Below the pieces are notes generated by a model that was given only the letters and a program-made list of their open reading frames with translations, made no database searches and had not been told where the DNA came from. Shown here piece after piece: positions 1 to 7,308 of a DNA stretch of 10,949 nt; position 1 is the first letter of the stretch; every line of letters begins with the position of its first letter. The stretch lies in the NCBI GenBank assembly GCA_003222855.1, contig QHXH01000210.1, positions 7,055-18,003 on the forward strand, read 5' to 3'. A program made the position numbers and the translations under genes. Origin of the DNA: Acidobacteriota bacterium (GTDB lineage: Bacteria > Acidobacteriota > Blastocatellia > Pyrinomonadales > Pyrinomonadaceae).

Positions 1-1
1 A

Positions 2-1801
2 TTCCAGCGCGCGATCGGAATCAACAAATCGTCGGCGCTGGCGCATTACGAGTACGGCAAGTACCTGGTCCAGACCAACCGAGCTGACGCCGCCGAAAGC
101 GAATTTCAACAGGCGGTCCAGGTCGACCCGGGCAATCGCGAGGCGCGCTTCGTGCTCGCGAGTTTTTATCTGATCAATAAACGGTTAGCGAAAGCTGAAG
201 AGGCTTACAAAGCGCTCGCCGAATTGGATAAAGACAAACCGGAAGGCCGTTCGGTGTTGGGCGACTTCTATGGCGCCACCGGCCGGCTGGATGAAGCCAT
301 CGCAATCTACCAGGAAGTGATTACGAAGTCCCCTGACTACACGCAAGGCCATTATCGTTTGGCGGAACTGATGCTGAATCACGGAGACATTGCGAACGCA
401 AAAGCCGAAGTCGACGGCATCCTGAAGAAAGATGCGAAGGACCGTCAGGCGATGATTCTCCGCGCGCGCATTGAAATGCAGGGCAGAGACCAAAACGACT
501 TGAAAGCGGCAATTGCTGATTTGCAGGAAGTGCTGAAACAGGAACCAAATTCACGTCCCGCTCTCTTCTTCATGGCGGAAGCGAACTTCCGCGCCGGCCA
601 AATCGATCAAGCGCGCGTCTTCGCGGGCGAACTCGAGCGCAACTATCCCGAGTACCTGCCGGGCAAATTGATGCAGGTGCAGATCAACCTGGCGAGCGGC
701 GATGCGAAGTCCGCTTTGCAAGGCTCTTCGCAGCTATTGGATCGAATCACGAAGACTTCGCCGGATCGCGATACTTCGCCGCAGATGCTGGCTGACCTGC
801 GCGCGAACGCATTGGTGGCGCATGGTTCGGCTGCGTTGCAAATGCGCGACACCAAAACTGCGCGTCAGGATTTCATGATGGCGCATGACGCCTCGCCGAA
901 CAGCACTGATATTTATGTGAATCTCGCGGCGGTGTCGTTGGCGGAAAACAAAGCCGACGAAGCTGTCGGTTTCTACAACAACGCCTTGATGATTGATAAC
1001 GCGAATTTCAATTCTCTGCGCGGACTCATCAACATCTACGCGTCACACAATCAAACTGCGCAGGCGCACGCACGCATCGATCAATCGATCGCCTCACAAC
1101 CGAACAATGCCAGCCTTCATTTTCTGAAGGGCCAAATCTACGGCTTCGAAAAGAATGCGGCGGGCGCTGAAGGTGAATTTCGGCGCGCGCTGGAAATCGA
1201 TTCAAACTACCTGGCCGCTTACTCCGCGTTGGGCGCTCTATTCGTTAACACGAATCAGCAGGAACGGGCGATTGCTGAATACAACAAGATCGTAGAGAAG
1301 CGTCCCGATAATGCTTCGGCTTACACGCTGATCGGCATGCTCGAAATGAATCGGCAAAACATTGACGCTGCGGTCGATAACTATCGCAAAGCGCTGGCGA
1401 GAGATGAAAACTCGGTGTTTGCTGCGAACAATTTGGCCTGGCTCTATGCCGAGTACGGCAAAGGCAACATGGATGAAGCCGTGCGCCTGGCCCAGACCGC
1501 GGTGCAAGCAAATCCCGGCGTGCCAAGTTTCTCAGACACGCTCGGCTGGGTTTACTACAAGAAAGGTTTGTACGGCGCCGCTGCTGAACAATTAAAGAAG
1601 GCCGTCACCGTCGATGAAGAAGCCGCGCGTCGCAGCAACAGCTTGCCGACTCCGACTTACTACTTCCATCTGGGCGTCGCTCTTGCCGCCAAAGGCGACA
1701 AGGCCGGCGCGCGCAAAGAGATCGAAACTGCTTTGCGTTTGAGCGAGAAGACGAGTTTCCCGGAAGCCGCAGAAGCTCGCAAAACGCTGGCGACACTTTA
1801 A
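2..1801 (+). CDS. TPR-repeat protein of an EPS locus (5' end outside window)
   Basis: The open frame runs from the first bases of the window without a stop, so the GTG at 152 is not the real start and the N-terminus lies upstream; 599 residues are visible. Almost the whole protein is tetratricopeptide repeats, with pairs of helices about 34 residues apart. The clearest copies are encoded between about 1100 and 1650 (for example around LHFLKGQIYGFEKNAAGAE, AYSALGALFVNTNQQERA, AYTLIGMLEMNRQNIDAA and DTLGWVYYKKGLYGAA). Such arrays are protein-binding scaffolds. Because the chain-length, ATPase and kinase genes follow, it is most like the large TPR proteins of exosortase-linked EPS loci (PrsT type, TIGR02917 from memory). 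Signal peptide or lipobox cannot be judged because the N-terminus is missing. The TPR call is firm; the specific subfamily is inferred from context. Confidence 0.88.
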   Translation, partial: FQRAIGINKSSALAHYEYGKYLVQTNRADAAESEFQQAVQVDPGNREARFVLASFYLINKRLAKAEEAYKALAELDKDKPEGRSVLGDFYGATGRLDEAIAIYQEVITKSPDYTQGHYRLAELMLNHGDIANAKAEVDGILKKDAKDRQAMILRARIEMQGRDQNDLKAAIADLQEVLKQEPNSRPALFFMAEANFRAGQIDQARVFAGELERNYPEYLPGKLMQVQINLASGDAKSALQGSSQLLDRITKTSPDRDTSPQMLADLRANALVAHGSAALQMRDTKTARQDFMMAHDASPNSTDIYVNLAAVSLAENKADEAVGFYNNALMIDNANFNSLRGLINIYASHNQTAQAHARIDQSIASQPNNASLHFLKGQIYGFEKNAAGAEGEFRRALEIDSNYLAAYSALGALFVNTNQQERAIAEYNKIVEKRPDNASAYTLIGMLEMNRQNIDAAVDNYRKALARDENSVFAANNLAWLYAEYGKGNMDEAVRLAQTAVQANPGVPSFSDTLGWVYYKKGLYGAAAEQLKKAVTVDEEAARRSNSLPTPTYYFHLGVALAAKGDKAGARKEIETALRLSEKTSFPEAAEARKTLATL

Positions 1802-1805
1802 AGAA

Positions 1806-1888
1806 TCAAGCCACAGATGAACGCAGATTCACACAGATCGGAAACGCTTTTTCTTATCAGTGAAAATCCGTGTCTATCTGTGGCTGAT
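1806..1888. repeat. Dispersed imperfect palindrome (CCACAGAT...ATCTGTGG)
   Basis: Nearly the whole 102-base spacer between the TPR gene and the chain-length gene is an imperfect inverted repeat. AGCCACAGAT at 1809-1818 is exactly complementary to ATCTGTGGCT at 1876-1885. The similarity continues inward with gaps: the left arm reverse-complemented reads AATCTGCGTTCATCTG and the right arm reads AATCCGTGTCTATCTG. There is no T-tract after it, so it is not a standard terminator. I recall sequences of this CCACAGAT type as dispersed intergenic repeats in several bacterial phyla; that is memory, not a search. It ends just before the AGGAG at 1891-1895 that serves the next gene. Confidence 0.7.
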
Positions 1889-1903
1889 TAAGGAGCAACT
1901 GAA

Positions 1904-3520
1904 ATGAGTGTTGAATTTCGACCACGCAAAATCGGCGAGTATTTCGACATCGGTCGCCGCCGCAAGTGGATCATCCTCCTGCCGACAATTGCAGTAGGAC
2001 TAGCGATCGCTTACGTCGTTTATCGGCTGCCGGACATTTACGAATCAACGACGCTGATTGTCGTGACCACCTCGACGCTGCCAAACACGGTCGTGCCGAC
2101 CATCACTGAAGAAACGCTGACGCGTGAACTAACGAGCATCTCGCAGGTCGTCACCAGCCGCAGTTCACTGCAGCCGTTGATGGAGAAATACGACCTGTAC
2201 AAAGACGAACGCCTGCGCGGCGAGCCAATGGAGTTGCTGATCGATTCAATGCGCAAACAGATCAAAGTCGAGGTCAACACAAGTAACCACGAAATTACGA
2301 ACGGCTTCAACATCACTTATCGCGGCCGCGATCCGAAATCGACGCAGGCTGTCGCCGCCGAACTCGCGGGCAAATACATCGACGAGCAGACCAAAGGCAC
2401 AGTCAACGCCGGTACTTCAGCTAAACAATTCATTGAAGAGCAGGTGCGCCAGGCGAAAGAGGAGCTCGACTCGATCGATACTCGGCGGCTGACTTACCTG
2501 CAACAGAACATGAACAACCTGCCGTCGCAGTCCCAGGCGCTGGTGGGCCGGCTGACGGCACTGCACGAAGGGCAGAAGGCTTTAATTGGCGAACTCGGGC
2601 GCTCGCGAGACCTGGGCGCCGCGTATCGCAGTCAGCTTGCAGACATCACCAAGAGCTACGATCAGGAAATCGTGCTCAGCGCTGAGAACACAACCGATCC
2701 CAAGACTACTTTAGCCTGGGCCGAATTAGTTCGCCGCCGCTCTGAGTATGAGGGTGAGCTGCAAAATCTGCTGACGACTTTGCGAGAGAAGAACCCTGAC
2801 GTGGTGGCCAAGCGAAAACAGATCGAAGACATCAAGGCCCAGCAGGACCAGATGATTAACGATTGGAAGGACAAGATAGAAGAGCGAAAAAAGAAGCTGA
2901 TACAACTAAGCGACCCGCGGATTCTCAGCCTGAAGACGCAAATCGCGATGATGGACAGTGATAATGAGCGTCAACAAAAACTGCTCGACGAGACGAACAA
3001 ACAGATTGCCGAACTCGATGCACGCATCAATGCCATCCCCAATGCCGAGGTCGGTATTGAAGCGATCGATCGCGAATATCAAACGAAGAAGCTGAACTAC
3101 GACAATCTGCTGGGCCAGCAACAGAAAGTTGTGATGGGTGCTGACGCTGCCAAGGACCAGCAGGGCGGCGGCATCCAGGTTATTGACCCGGCGAACTTGC
3201 CGGAACGTCCCGTCGCGCCGAAACGATTAGCGCTAACAGCCGTTGGTTTCGGAATTGGCCTGGCGCTTGGTCTGTTGCTTGCTCTGGGAATTGAAGTTCG
3301 CCGCTTGTTCACGATTCAAACCGTGGAAGATGCGAAGCACTATACGAATCTGCCGGTGCTCGCGACTATCCCCGAGTTGCTGACACCGGCTGAGGCCCGG
3401 GCCATTCCCCGCCGCAGAGTATTTGCGATGGCGGCGTCGATTGCGTTCGCCATCGTGGCGATTCCGACGCTCGCGTTCGTGCTGCGGCTAACGCACGTGT
3501 TTGAAAAGTTTCTGATGTAG
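1904..3520 (+). CDS. Wzz/GumC-type polysaccharide chain-length determinant
   Basis: 538 residues; ATG preceded by AGGAG at 1891-1895 with 8-base spacing. The layout is that of an inner-membrane polysaccharide co-polymerase: cytoplasmic N-terminus, first membrane segment at about 21-41, a periplasmic Wzz domain, a long coiled-coil region (about 175-395, rich in Glu/Lys/Gln), a Pro-rich stretch ending in LPERPVAPKR (432-441), and a second membrane segment at about 443-463. A third hydrophobic segment lies at about 506-527. There is no Walker motif in the C-terminal tail, so the kinase is a separate protein (the gene at 4651), as in the split systems of Gram-positives and of XrtA-linked EPS loci (TIGR03007 type, from memory). 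It probably controls polymer length and contacts the outer-membrane exporter. The stop codon TAG overlaps the first base of a palindromic repeat. Confidence 0.9.
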   Translation: MSVEFRPRKIGEYFDIGRRRKWIILLPTIAVGLAIAYVVYRLPDIYESTTLIVVTTSTLPNTVVPTITEETLTRELTSISQVVTSRSSLQPLMEKYDLYKDERLRGEPMELLIDSMRKQIKVEVNTSNHEITNGFNITYRGRDPKSTQAVAAELAGKYIDEQTKGTVNAGTSAKQFIEEQVRQAKEELDSIDTRRLTYLQQNMNNLPSQSQALVGRLTALHEGQKALIGELGRSRDLGAAYRSQLADITKSYDQEIVLSAENTTDPKTTLAWAELVRRRSEYEGELQNLLTTLREKNPDVVAKRKQIEDIKAQQDQMINDWKDKIEERKKKLIQLSDPRILSLKTQIAMMDSDNERQQKLLDETNKQIAELDARINAIPNAEVGIEAIDREYQTKKLNYDNLLGQQQKVVMGADAAKDQQGGGIQVIDPANLPERPVAPKRLALTAVGFGIGLALGLLLALGIEVRRLFTIQTVEDAKHYTNLPVLATIPELLTPAEARAIPRRRVFAMAASIAFAIVAIPTLAFVLRLTHVFEKFLM

Positions 3521-3568
3521 TAGCGCAAATTGTCAATTTGCGTTTCGCAAGTTAACAACTTGCGCTAC
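3520..3568. repeat. Cloverleaf-like palindrome between chain-length and ATPase genes
   Basis: A 49-base element in which three stems can form together. The outer stem is GTAGCGCAA (3520-3528) with TTGCGCTAC (3560-3568). One inner perfect hairpin is CGCAAATTG-T-CAATTTGCG (3524-3542) and the other is CGCAAGTT-AAC-AACTTGCG (3546-3564). The whole element is also close to its own reverse complement. It begins on the last base of the upstream stop codon and ends 16 bases before the next ATG. No T-run follows. It looks like a mobile palindromic repeat rather than a terminator, but its RNA could stabilise or split the transcript. Confidence 0.75.
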
Positions 3569-3584
3569 ACCCACGGAGGAGAAC

Positions 3585-4667
3585 ATGTACATCGAATTTT
3601 ACGGACTGAAAGAGTTGCCATTCGCGCTGACACCTGATCCGCGCTTCATCTATTTCACGCCTTCTCACACCGAAGTGATGGCGAACCTTCATTACGGGAT
3701 TGAAAGCGGCAAGGGTCTAATCGTCGTCACCGGAGAAGTCGGCACCGGCAAGACCACGATGCTGCGTTGGGTGATGAAACGTCTGGATCGCACCGTGATG
3801 GTCGCTTACATTTTCAACCCACGTCTTTCGGTTCCAGAATTTTATCAACATCTGGCAACTCTATTCGACATTCAGAATTGGGAGACTAAATCGGATCTAC
3901 TGTTCGAATTGGGTAAGGTGCTCGACTCGCGTCACAGCCGCGGCTTGCGCACGGTGCTGATTGTCGATGAAGCGCACGGACTTTCGCCGCAGGTTTTGGA
4001 AGAGATTCGACTGCTGTGCAACTTCGAATCCGACACGGCGAAACAGTTGCAGATCGTGCTGACCGGCCAGCCGGAGTTGCGCGATGTCCTGAATTATCCC
4101 GAGCTCCGCCAGTTGAAGCAGCGCGTAGCCTTGCGCTGCGAGATCAAAGCACTTCCAAATGTCGAAGAGACTGCGCAGTACATCAACTCGCGTTTGAAAG
4201 TTGCGGGCGCCCAGTACCCGGACATCTTTTCACCCGGCGCGGTCGATTACATCTTCCGCTGCACGGCCGGAATTCCGCGCGCTATTAATAACCTCTGCGA
4301 CAACGCGATGTTGAACGGATTTGCGGCCAGCGAACAGATCATAAGCCGCACGATGATTCAGGAAGTCGCGGAGACATTCGATGTGCTGCCGCGCATCGCA
4401 AGAGTTGAAGAGCGCGAAGCTCCGGCACGAATCTTTCCCGCCGCCAGTCGTGCTGAGCTTTGGTCGATAGGTAGCGGCAACGGTAACGGCAACTACAGCG
4501 AGCCTGCAGACGAACCTTCTGAGTTCGTGCGCATCTCGCCGGCTCCTGAAACGGACATCATCTTCAACGAACACGCACGAAATGATTCCGAAACCAGCAT
4601 AGACGAACTGGGTGCGGCCTTCCGTTATTCCGGTCTCGGGAGAGGAAACAATGGGCAGAGTCTATGA
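3585..4667 (+). CDS. ExeA-like AAA ATPase of the EPS/exosortase type
   Basis: 360 residues; ATG preceded by GGAGGA at 3575-3580. The N-terminus MYIEFYGLKELPFALTPDP is the usual opening of the ExeA/GspA-like family. Walker A is GEVGTGKT (50-57). Walker B is LIVDEAHG (125-132). A sensor-1-like strand is IVLTGQPEL (157-165). A basic stretch LKQRVALR (177-184) is a probable arginine-finger region, and GIPRAINNLC (229-238) matches the sensor-2 region. After about residue 275 comes a roughly 85-residue hydrophilic tail with GNGNGN and many acidic residues, which is not conserved in the family. It has no peptidoglycan-binding domain, unlike ExeA itself. The role is probably ATP-driven assembly or regulation of the EPS machine (TIGR03015 type, from memory). 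Its last 17 bases overlap the next gene in another frame, which suggests translational coupling. Confidence 0.9.
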   Translation: MYIEFYGLKELPFALTPDPRFIYFTPSHTEVMANLHYGIESGKGLIVVTGEVGTGKTTMLRWVMKRLDRTVMVAYIFNPRLSVPEFYQHLATLFDIQNWETKSDLLFELGKVLDSRHSRGLRTVLIVDEAHGLSPQVLEEIRLLCNFESDTAKQLQIVLTGQPELRDVLNYPELRQLKQRVALRCEIKALPNVEETAQYINSRLKVAGAQYPDIFSPGAVDYIFRCTAGIPRAINNLCDNAMLNGFAASEQIISRTMIQEVAETFDVLPRIARVEEREAPARIFPAASRAELWSIGSGNGNGNYSEPADEPSEFVRISPAPETDIIFNEHARNDSETSIDELGAAFRYSGLGRGNNGQSL

Positions 4668-5739
4668 TGCGCTGAAGCGGGCTGAGTCCCCTGAGCGCCG
4701 GATCACAGCTTCGAAATCTGCAATTCGCCAGAACGGCAATTCCGGAAACGTTTTGTATCCTGGCTGGCCGGGAAACGGACACGATCATCCGTGGGAGCGA
4801 AACGCTTTCACCGGAATGCCGTCGGCCTACGATTCAGCGTCCACTGCGCACACGGCGGAGGCGGCCAGCGGGCCGGCACTCCCCGCGGGAACAGCTTCCC
4901 GTGATGCTGGGGCAACCTTGGGCGCTGTTGGGTCGGCGCGCGCCATCGAGTTCTCTTCGCGAGAAGTCTCGGCGGCGCGCGTCGAACCACATCTGGTCGC
5001 ATTAACTGATCCGCGTTCGGTTGCGTGCGAGCAGTTTCGCGCGCTCCGCACGCAACTGTTGCAAGCAGGCGAGCGCGAACACAAACGCGCATTCGTAATC
5101 ACGAGCGCGGGCCAGGGCGAAGGAAAAACTCTAACCGCACTTAATCTTGGGTGGCTGTTGGCCCAGACGGATGGAGCGACTGCATTACTGATCGACGCCG
5201 ATCTGCGACAGCCGTGCGCCGCGGAATACCTCGGCATTCAAACTGAAGTCGGGTTGTCGGAAGTGCTGACTGGAGAAACAAAGCTAACCCAGGCAATTTT
5301 GAAGTTGGAACCATCGGGCTTGCATCTGTTGCCGGGAGGCGCAGCTCGTGAAGATGTGGCTGAGTTGTTGTCCGGCCCCCGCTTTGGCCGCTTGCTTGAA
5401 GAAGCGCGCAAACTTTTCGATTACATCATCATCGACGCGCCGCCGCTGGGCGTATTCACCGACGCGAACCTTCTGATCAATCGCGCGGACGCGGCATTGC
5501 TGGTGGTGCGCGCGGGCGTGACGCGTTATGCGGTTGTCGATCGTCTGCTGGAGCAATTGCCCCGCGAACGTATGCTTGGTGTGGTGTTGAATCGCGCCCA
5601 GGGGAAACCTGACGATGCCGTTTATTACTATCAGCCGCGGTATCAGCGGGCGGCGTCTGCGGCGGATGTTGGCGACGCCGGAGATGCGTTCGAAGATCGC
5701 CCCGGAATGATTTATATCGAGGAGGAAGGAGTTTCCTGA
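4651..5739 (+). CDS. CpsD/CapB-type tyrosine autokinase (BY-kinase)
   Basis: 362 residues from the ATG at 4651. I chose this over an in-frame ATG at 4612 because GGGAGAGG (4638-4645) sits 5 bases before it and MGRVYDALKRAE is the typical start of these kinases. Residues about 20-115 are a low-complexity Ala/Ser/Gly-rich linker. EQFRALRTQL (127-136) precedes the P-loop domain: Walker A SAGQGEGKT (152-160), Walker A' LLIDADLRQP (179-188), Walker B IIIDAPP (259-265). A short tail has YYYQPRY (325-331) and a lone Tyr at 355, possible autophosphorylation sites; this is a smaller tyrosine cluster than in Wzc. It would work with the membrane chain-length protein encoded at 1904, which lacks a kinase domain. 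The start overlaps the ATPase gene by 17 bases. Confidence 0.9.
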   Translation: MGRVYDALKRAESPERRITASKSAIRQNGNSGNVLYPGWPGNGHDHPWERNAFTGMPSAYDSASTAHTAEAASGPALPAGTASRDAGATLGAVGSARAIEFSSREVSAARVEPHLVALTDPRSVACEQFRALRTQLLQAGEREHKRAFVITSAGQGEGKTLTALNLGWLLAQTDGATALLIDADLRQPCAAEYLGIQTEVGLSEVLTGETKLTQAILKLEPSGLHLLPGGAAREDVAELLSGPRFGRLLEEARKLFDYIIIDAPPLGVFTDANLLINRADAALLVVRAGVTRYAVVDRLLEQLPRERMLGVVLNRAQGKPDDAVYYYQPRYQRAASAADVGDAGDAFEDRPGMIYIEEEGVS

Positions 5740-5743
5740 AATC

Positions 5744-5817
5744 GTGTCAGAAGCCCGCGCGTCAGCAAGGGCTTTCTTCGCTTAACGAGCCCTCCCTAAC
5801 GGTCGGGCTTCTGACAC
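5744..5817. repeat. REP-like palindrome, copy 1 (complete)
   Basis: A 74-base imperfect palindrome that fills most of the kinase/sugar-transferase spacer. The arms are 5744-5772 and 5789-5817, each 29 bases, with a 16-base loop. The ends GTGTCAGAAGCCCG and CGGGCTTCTGACAC pair perfectly; the inner part pairs with several mismatches, so the two arms are distinguishable. The arm containing GCCCTCCCTAACGGTCGGG recurs (in inverse orientation) at 10535-10562 and 10838-10866. No T-tract follows, so it is not a simple terminator. It has the form of REP elements mobilised in other bacteria by RAYT transposases, but none is encoded in the window. Confidence 0.85.
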
Positions 5818-5827
5818 AGCCAACTCA

Positions 5828-7213
5828 ATGAAACCATCCCGTCACAACGCGCGCACGATTCTCCTGCTGCTGGTTGAAGCAATGCTGCTTTTCAGCGGCT
5901 TGATAGTAGCGGTCTACGTGCGTCTGGGAGCAATCGATGCAGAAGACGCCCTGATCCGCCGTCACGGCTTCTACAAAGCTGCGCTGGCGACGATCTTTTG
6001 TCTGACCTCTTTCTATCTTTTCGATCTCTACGACTTCGTCGTGATGCACGATCGCGGCGAATTAGTTTTGCGTTTGCTGCAAGCGCTGGGGCTCGCCTGG
6101 ATCGCTCTGGCGCTGCTGTTCTATGTAGTGCCGCAAGTGATGATCGGCCGGGGTGTTTCGTTGATTTCATTGCCGGTGGCGCTGTTGCTGATGGTCAGCT
6201 GGCGCATGGGAATTCATTGGGTGTTGGGCCATCCCGAACTCGGCGAACGCATTTTGATTGTTGGCTCGGGCCCTTTCGCGATTGAGGTCGCTCGCGAGAC
6301 GCTTCACCGTCCTGACGCAGGTTTTCGCATCGTTGGTTTTGTTGATAACGATCCTGAACTGGTTGGGAAGAGCTTGATCAATCCGAAAGTGATCGGGCTG
6401 ACATCCGAACTCGCTTGGCTGGTTAAGCGCGAAGCGATAGATCGCATCGTTGTCGCGATCGGAGATCGTCGCGGACAATTTCCCACGCAGGAGTTGCTAC
6501 GCTTGAGTTTGTCGGGCGATGTTTCGATTGAAGAGAGCGCATCTTTCTATGAGCGGCTGACCGGGCGTGTGTTGCTCGACATGATTCGTCCTTCGTGGCT
6601 GATTTTTTCGAGCCGCGGCCGCCGCGCCCGCACCAACGAAGTGCTGCGCATCGTCATTCACCGGTTAGTGGCTTTGCTGGGCGCCGTTCTTTCGCTACCG
6701 ATCGCATTGCTTGCTGCGATGCTGATCAAAATCGATTCGCGCGGCCCCGTACTTTACAAGCAAATGCGCGTGGGAAGGAACGGCCGCACGTTCACTTTGA
6801 TGAAGTTTCGCTCGATGCGGGTCGATGCGGAAAAAGACGGGCCGGTCTGGGCCCGTAACGGTGACGACCGCATGACGCGCATCGGCAAGTTCATCCGCAA
6901 GATTCGGGTCGACGAGATTCCGCAGTTCTGGAACATCTTGCGCGGTGACATGAATTTCGTGGGGCCGCGCCCGGAGCGGCCGCACTTTGTCGCACAACTC
7001 GCGCAGGAGATTGATTATTACGAACAACGGCACTTGATTGCGCCCGGTCTCACAGGTTGGGCACAGATCAAATATCCGTACGGCGCATCGATTGAAGATG
7101 CGAAGAAGAAACTGGAATACGACCTGTACTATATCAAGAACCAGAACGTGATGCTCGACGCAACGATCATGTTCGAAACGATCAAGACGATTCTGTCTGG
7201 CAGAGGAACTTAA
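5828..7213 (+). CDS. Undecaprenyl-phosphate sugar phosphotransferase (EPS priming enzyme)
   Basis: 461 residues. Membrane segments lie at about 10-32, 50-70, 85-103 and 110-127. A Rossmann-like CoA-binding domain follows, starting RILIVGSGPFA (141-151). A fifth membrane segment at about 279-300 leads into the catalytic bacterial sugar transferase domain. Its signatures are KFRSMR (326-331), the Asp-Glu pair in RVDEIPQFWNILRGDM (360-375), FVGPRPERP (377-385) and PGLTGWAQI (406-414). It transfers a sugar-1-phosphate from a nucleotide sugar to undecaprenyl phosphate at the inner membrane, the first step of repeat-unit synthesis; the sugar cannot be read from sequence. It fits the polyprenyl glycosylphosphotransferases of XrtA-linked loci (TIGR03013, from memory). 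The ATG has no clear Shine-Dalgarno; a REP-like palindrome ends 10 bases upstream. Confidence 0.93.
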   Translation: MKPSRHNARTILLLLVEAMLLFSGLIVAVYVRLGAIDAEDALIRRHGFYKAALATIFCLTSFYLFDLYDFVVMHDRGELVLRLLQALGLAWIALALLFYVVPQVMIGRGVSLISLPVALLLMVSWRMGIHWVLGHPELGERILIVGSGPFAIEVARETLHRPDAGFRIVGFVDNDPELVGKSLINPKVIGLTSELAWLVKREAIDRIVVAIGDRRGQFPTQELLRLSLSGDVSIEESASFYERLTGRVLLDMIRPSWLIFSSRGRRARTNEVLRIVIHRLVALLGAVLSLPIALLAAMLIKIDSRGPVLYKQMRVGRNGRTFTLMKFRSMRVDAEKDGPVWARNGDDRMTRIGKFIRKIRVDEIPQFWNILRGDMNFVGPRPERPHFVAQLAQEIDYYEQRHLIAPGLTGWAQIKYPYGASIEDAKKKLEYDLYYIKNQNVMLDATIMFETIKTILSGRGT

Positions 7214-7219
7214 TGTCCG

Positions 7220-7287
7220 ACTTCAGTTTGTCGAGAATCCGGCAGACGATTCGATTCCGAGCTAAGCGACAAACTAAAGTTTTGTCG
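7220..7287 (+). promoter_or_regulatory. Leader with two mutually exclusive hairpins before the export gene
   Basis: Between the sugar transferase stop and the export gene start, ACTTCAGTTTGTCG (7220-7233) can pair with CGACAAACTAAAGT (7267-7280), 13 of 14 positions. The same 3' arm can instead start a local hairpin, CGACAAA (7267-7273) with TTTGTCG (7281-7287) around the loop CTAAAGT. The two structures share bases and exclude each other. The local hairpin ends 9 bases before the GGAGG at 7297-7301. This is the geometry of an attenuator or RNA switch, but it could equally be a decayed repeat. The pairings are read directly; a regulatory role is inference. Confidence 0.4.
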
Positions 7288-7308
7288 AACACATTCGGAG
7301 GTTACATC

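Noticed and set aside
4612..4650. Start of the kinase at 4612
   Set aside because: It lies inside the ATPase gene with no clear ribosome-binding site. The ATG at 4651 has GGGAGAGG upstream and the family's usual MGRVYDALKRAE start.
4827..5237. 136-residue minus-strand open frame
   Set aside because: Antisense shadow of the kinase linker and P-loop region; Arg/Ser/Pro-rich with no recognisable fold.
5744..5817. Intrinsic terminator after the kinase gene
   Set aside because: A strong hairpin, but no T-tract on either side, and it belongs to a repeated family, so a REP-like element is the better reading.
7213..7308. Start of the export protein at the ATG overlapping the sugar transferase stop (TAATG)
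   Set aside because: It would add 32 residues before a normal signal peptide. The ATG at 7309 has GGAGG at the right distance and begins MKKLLAQ.
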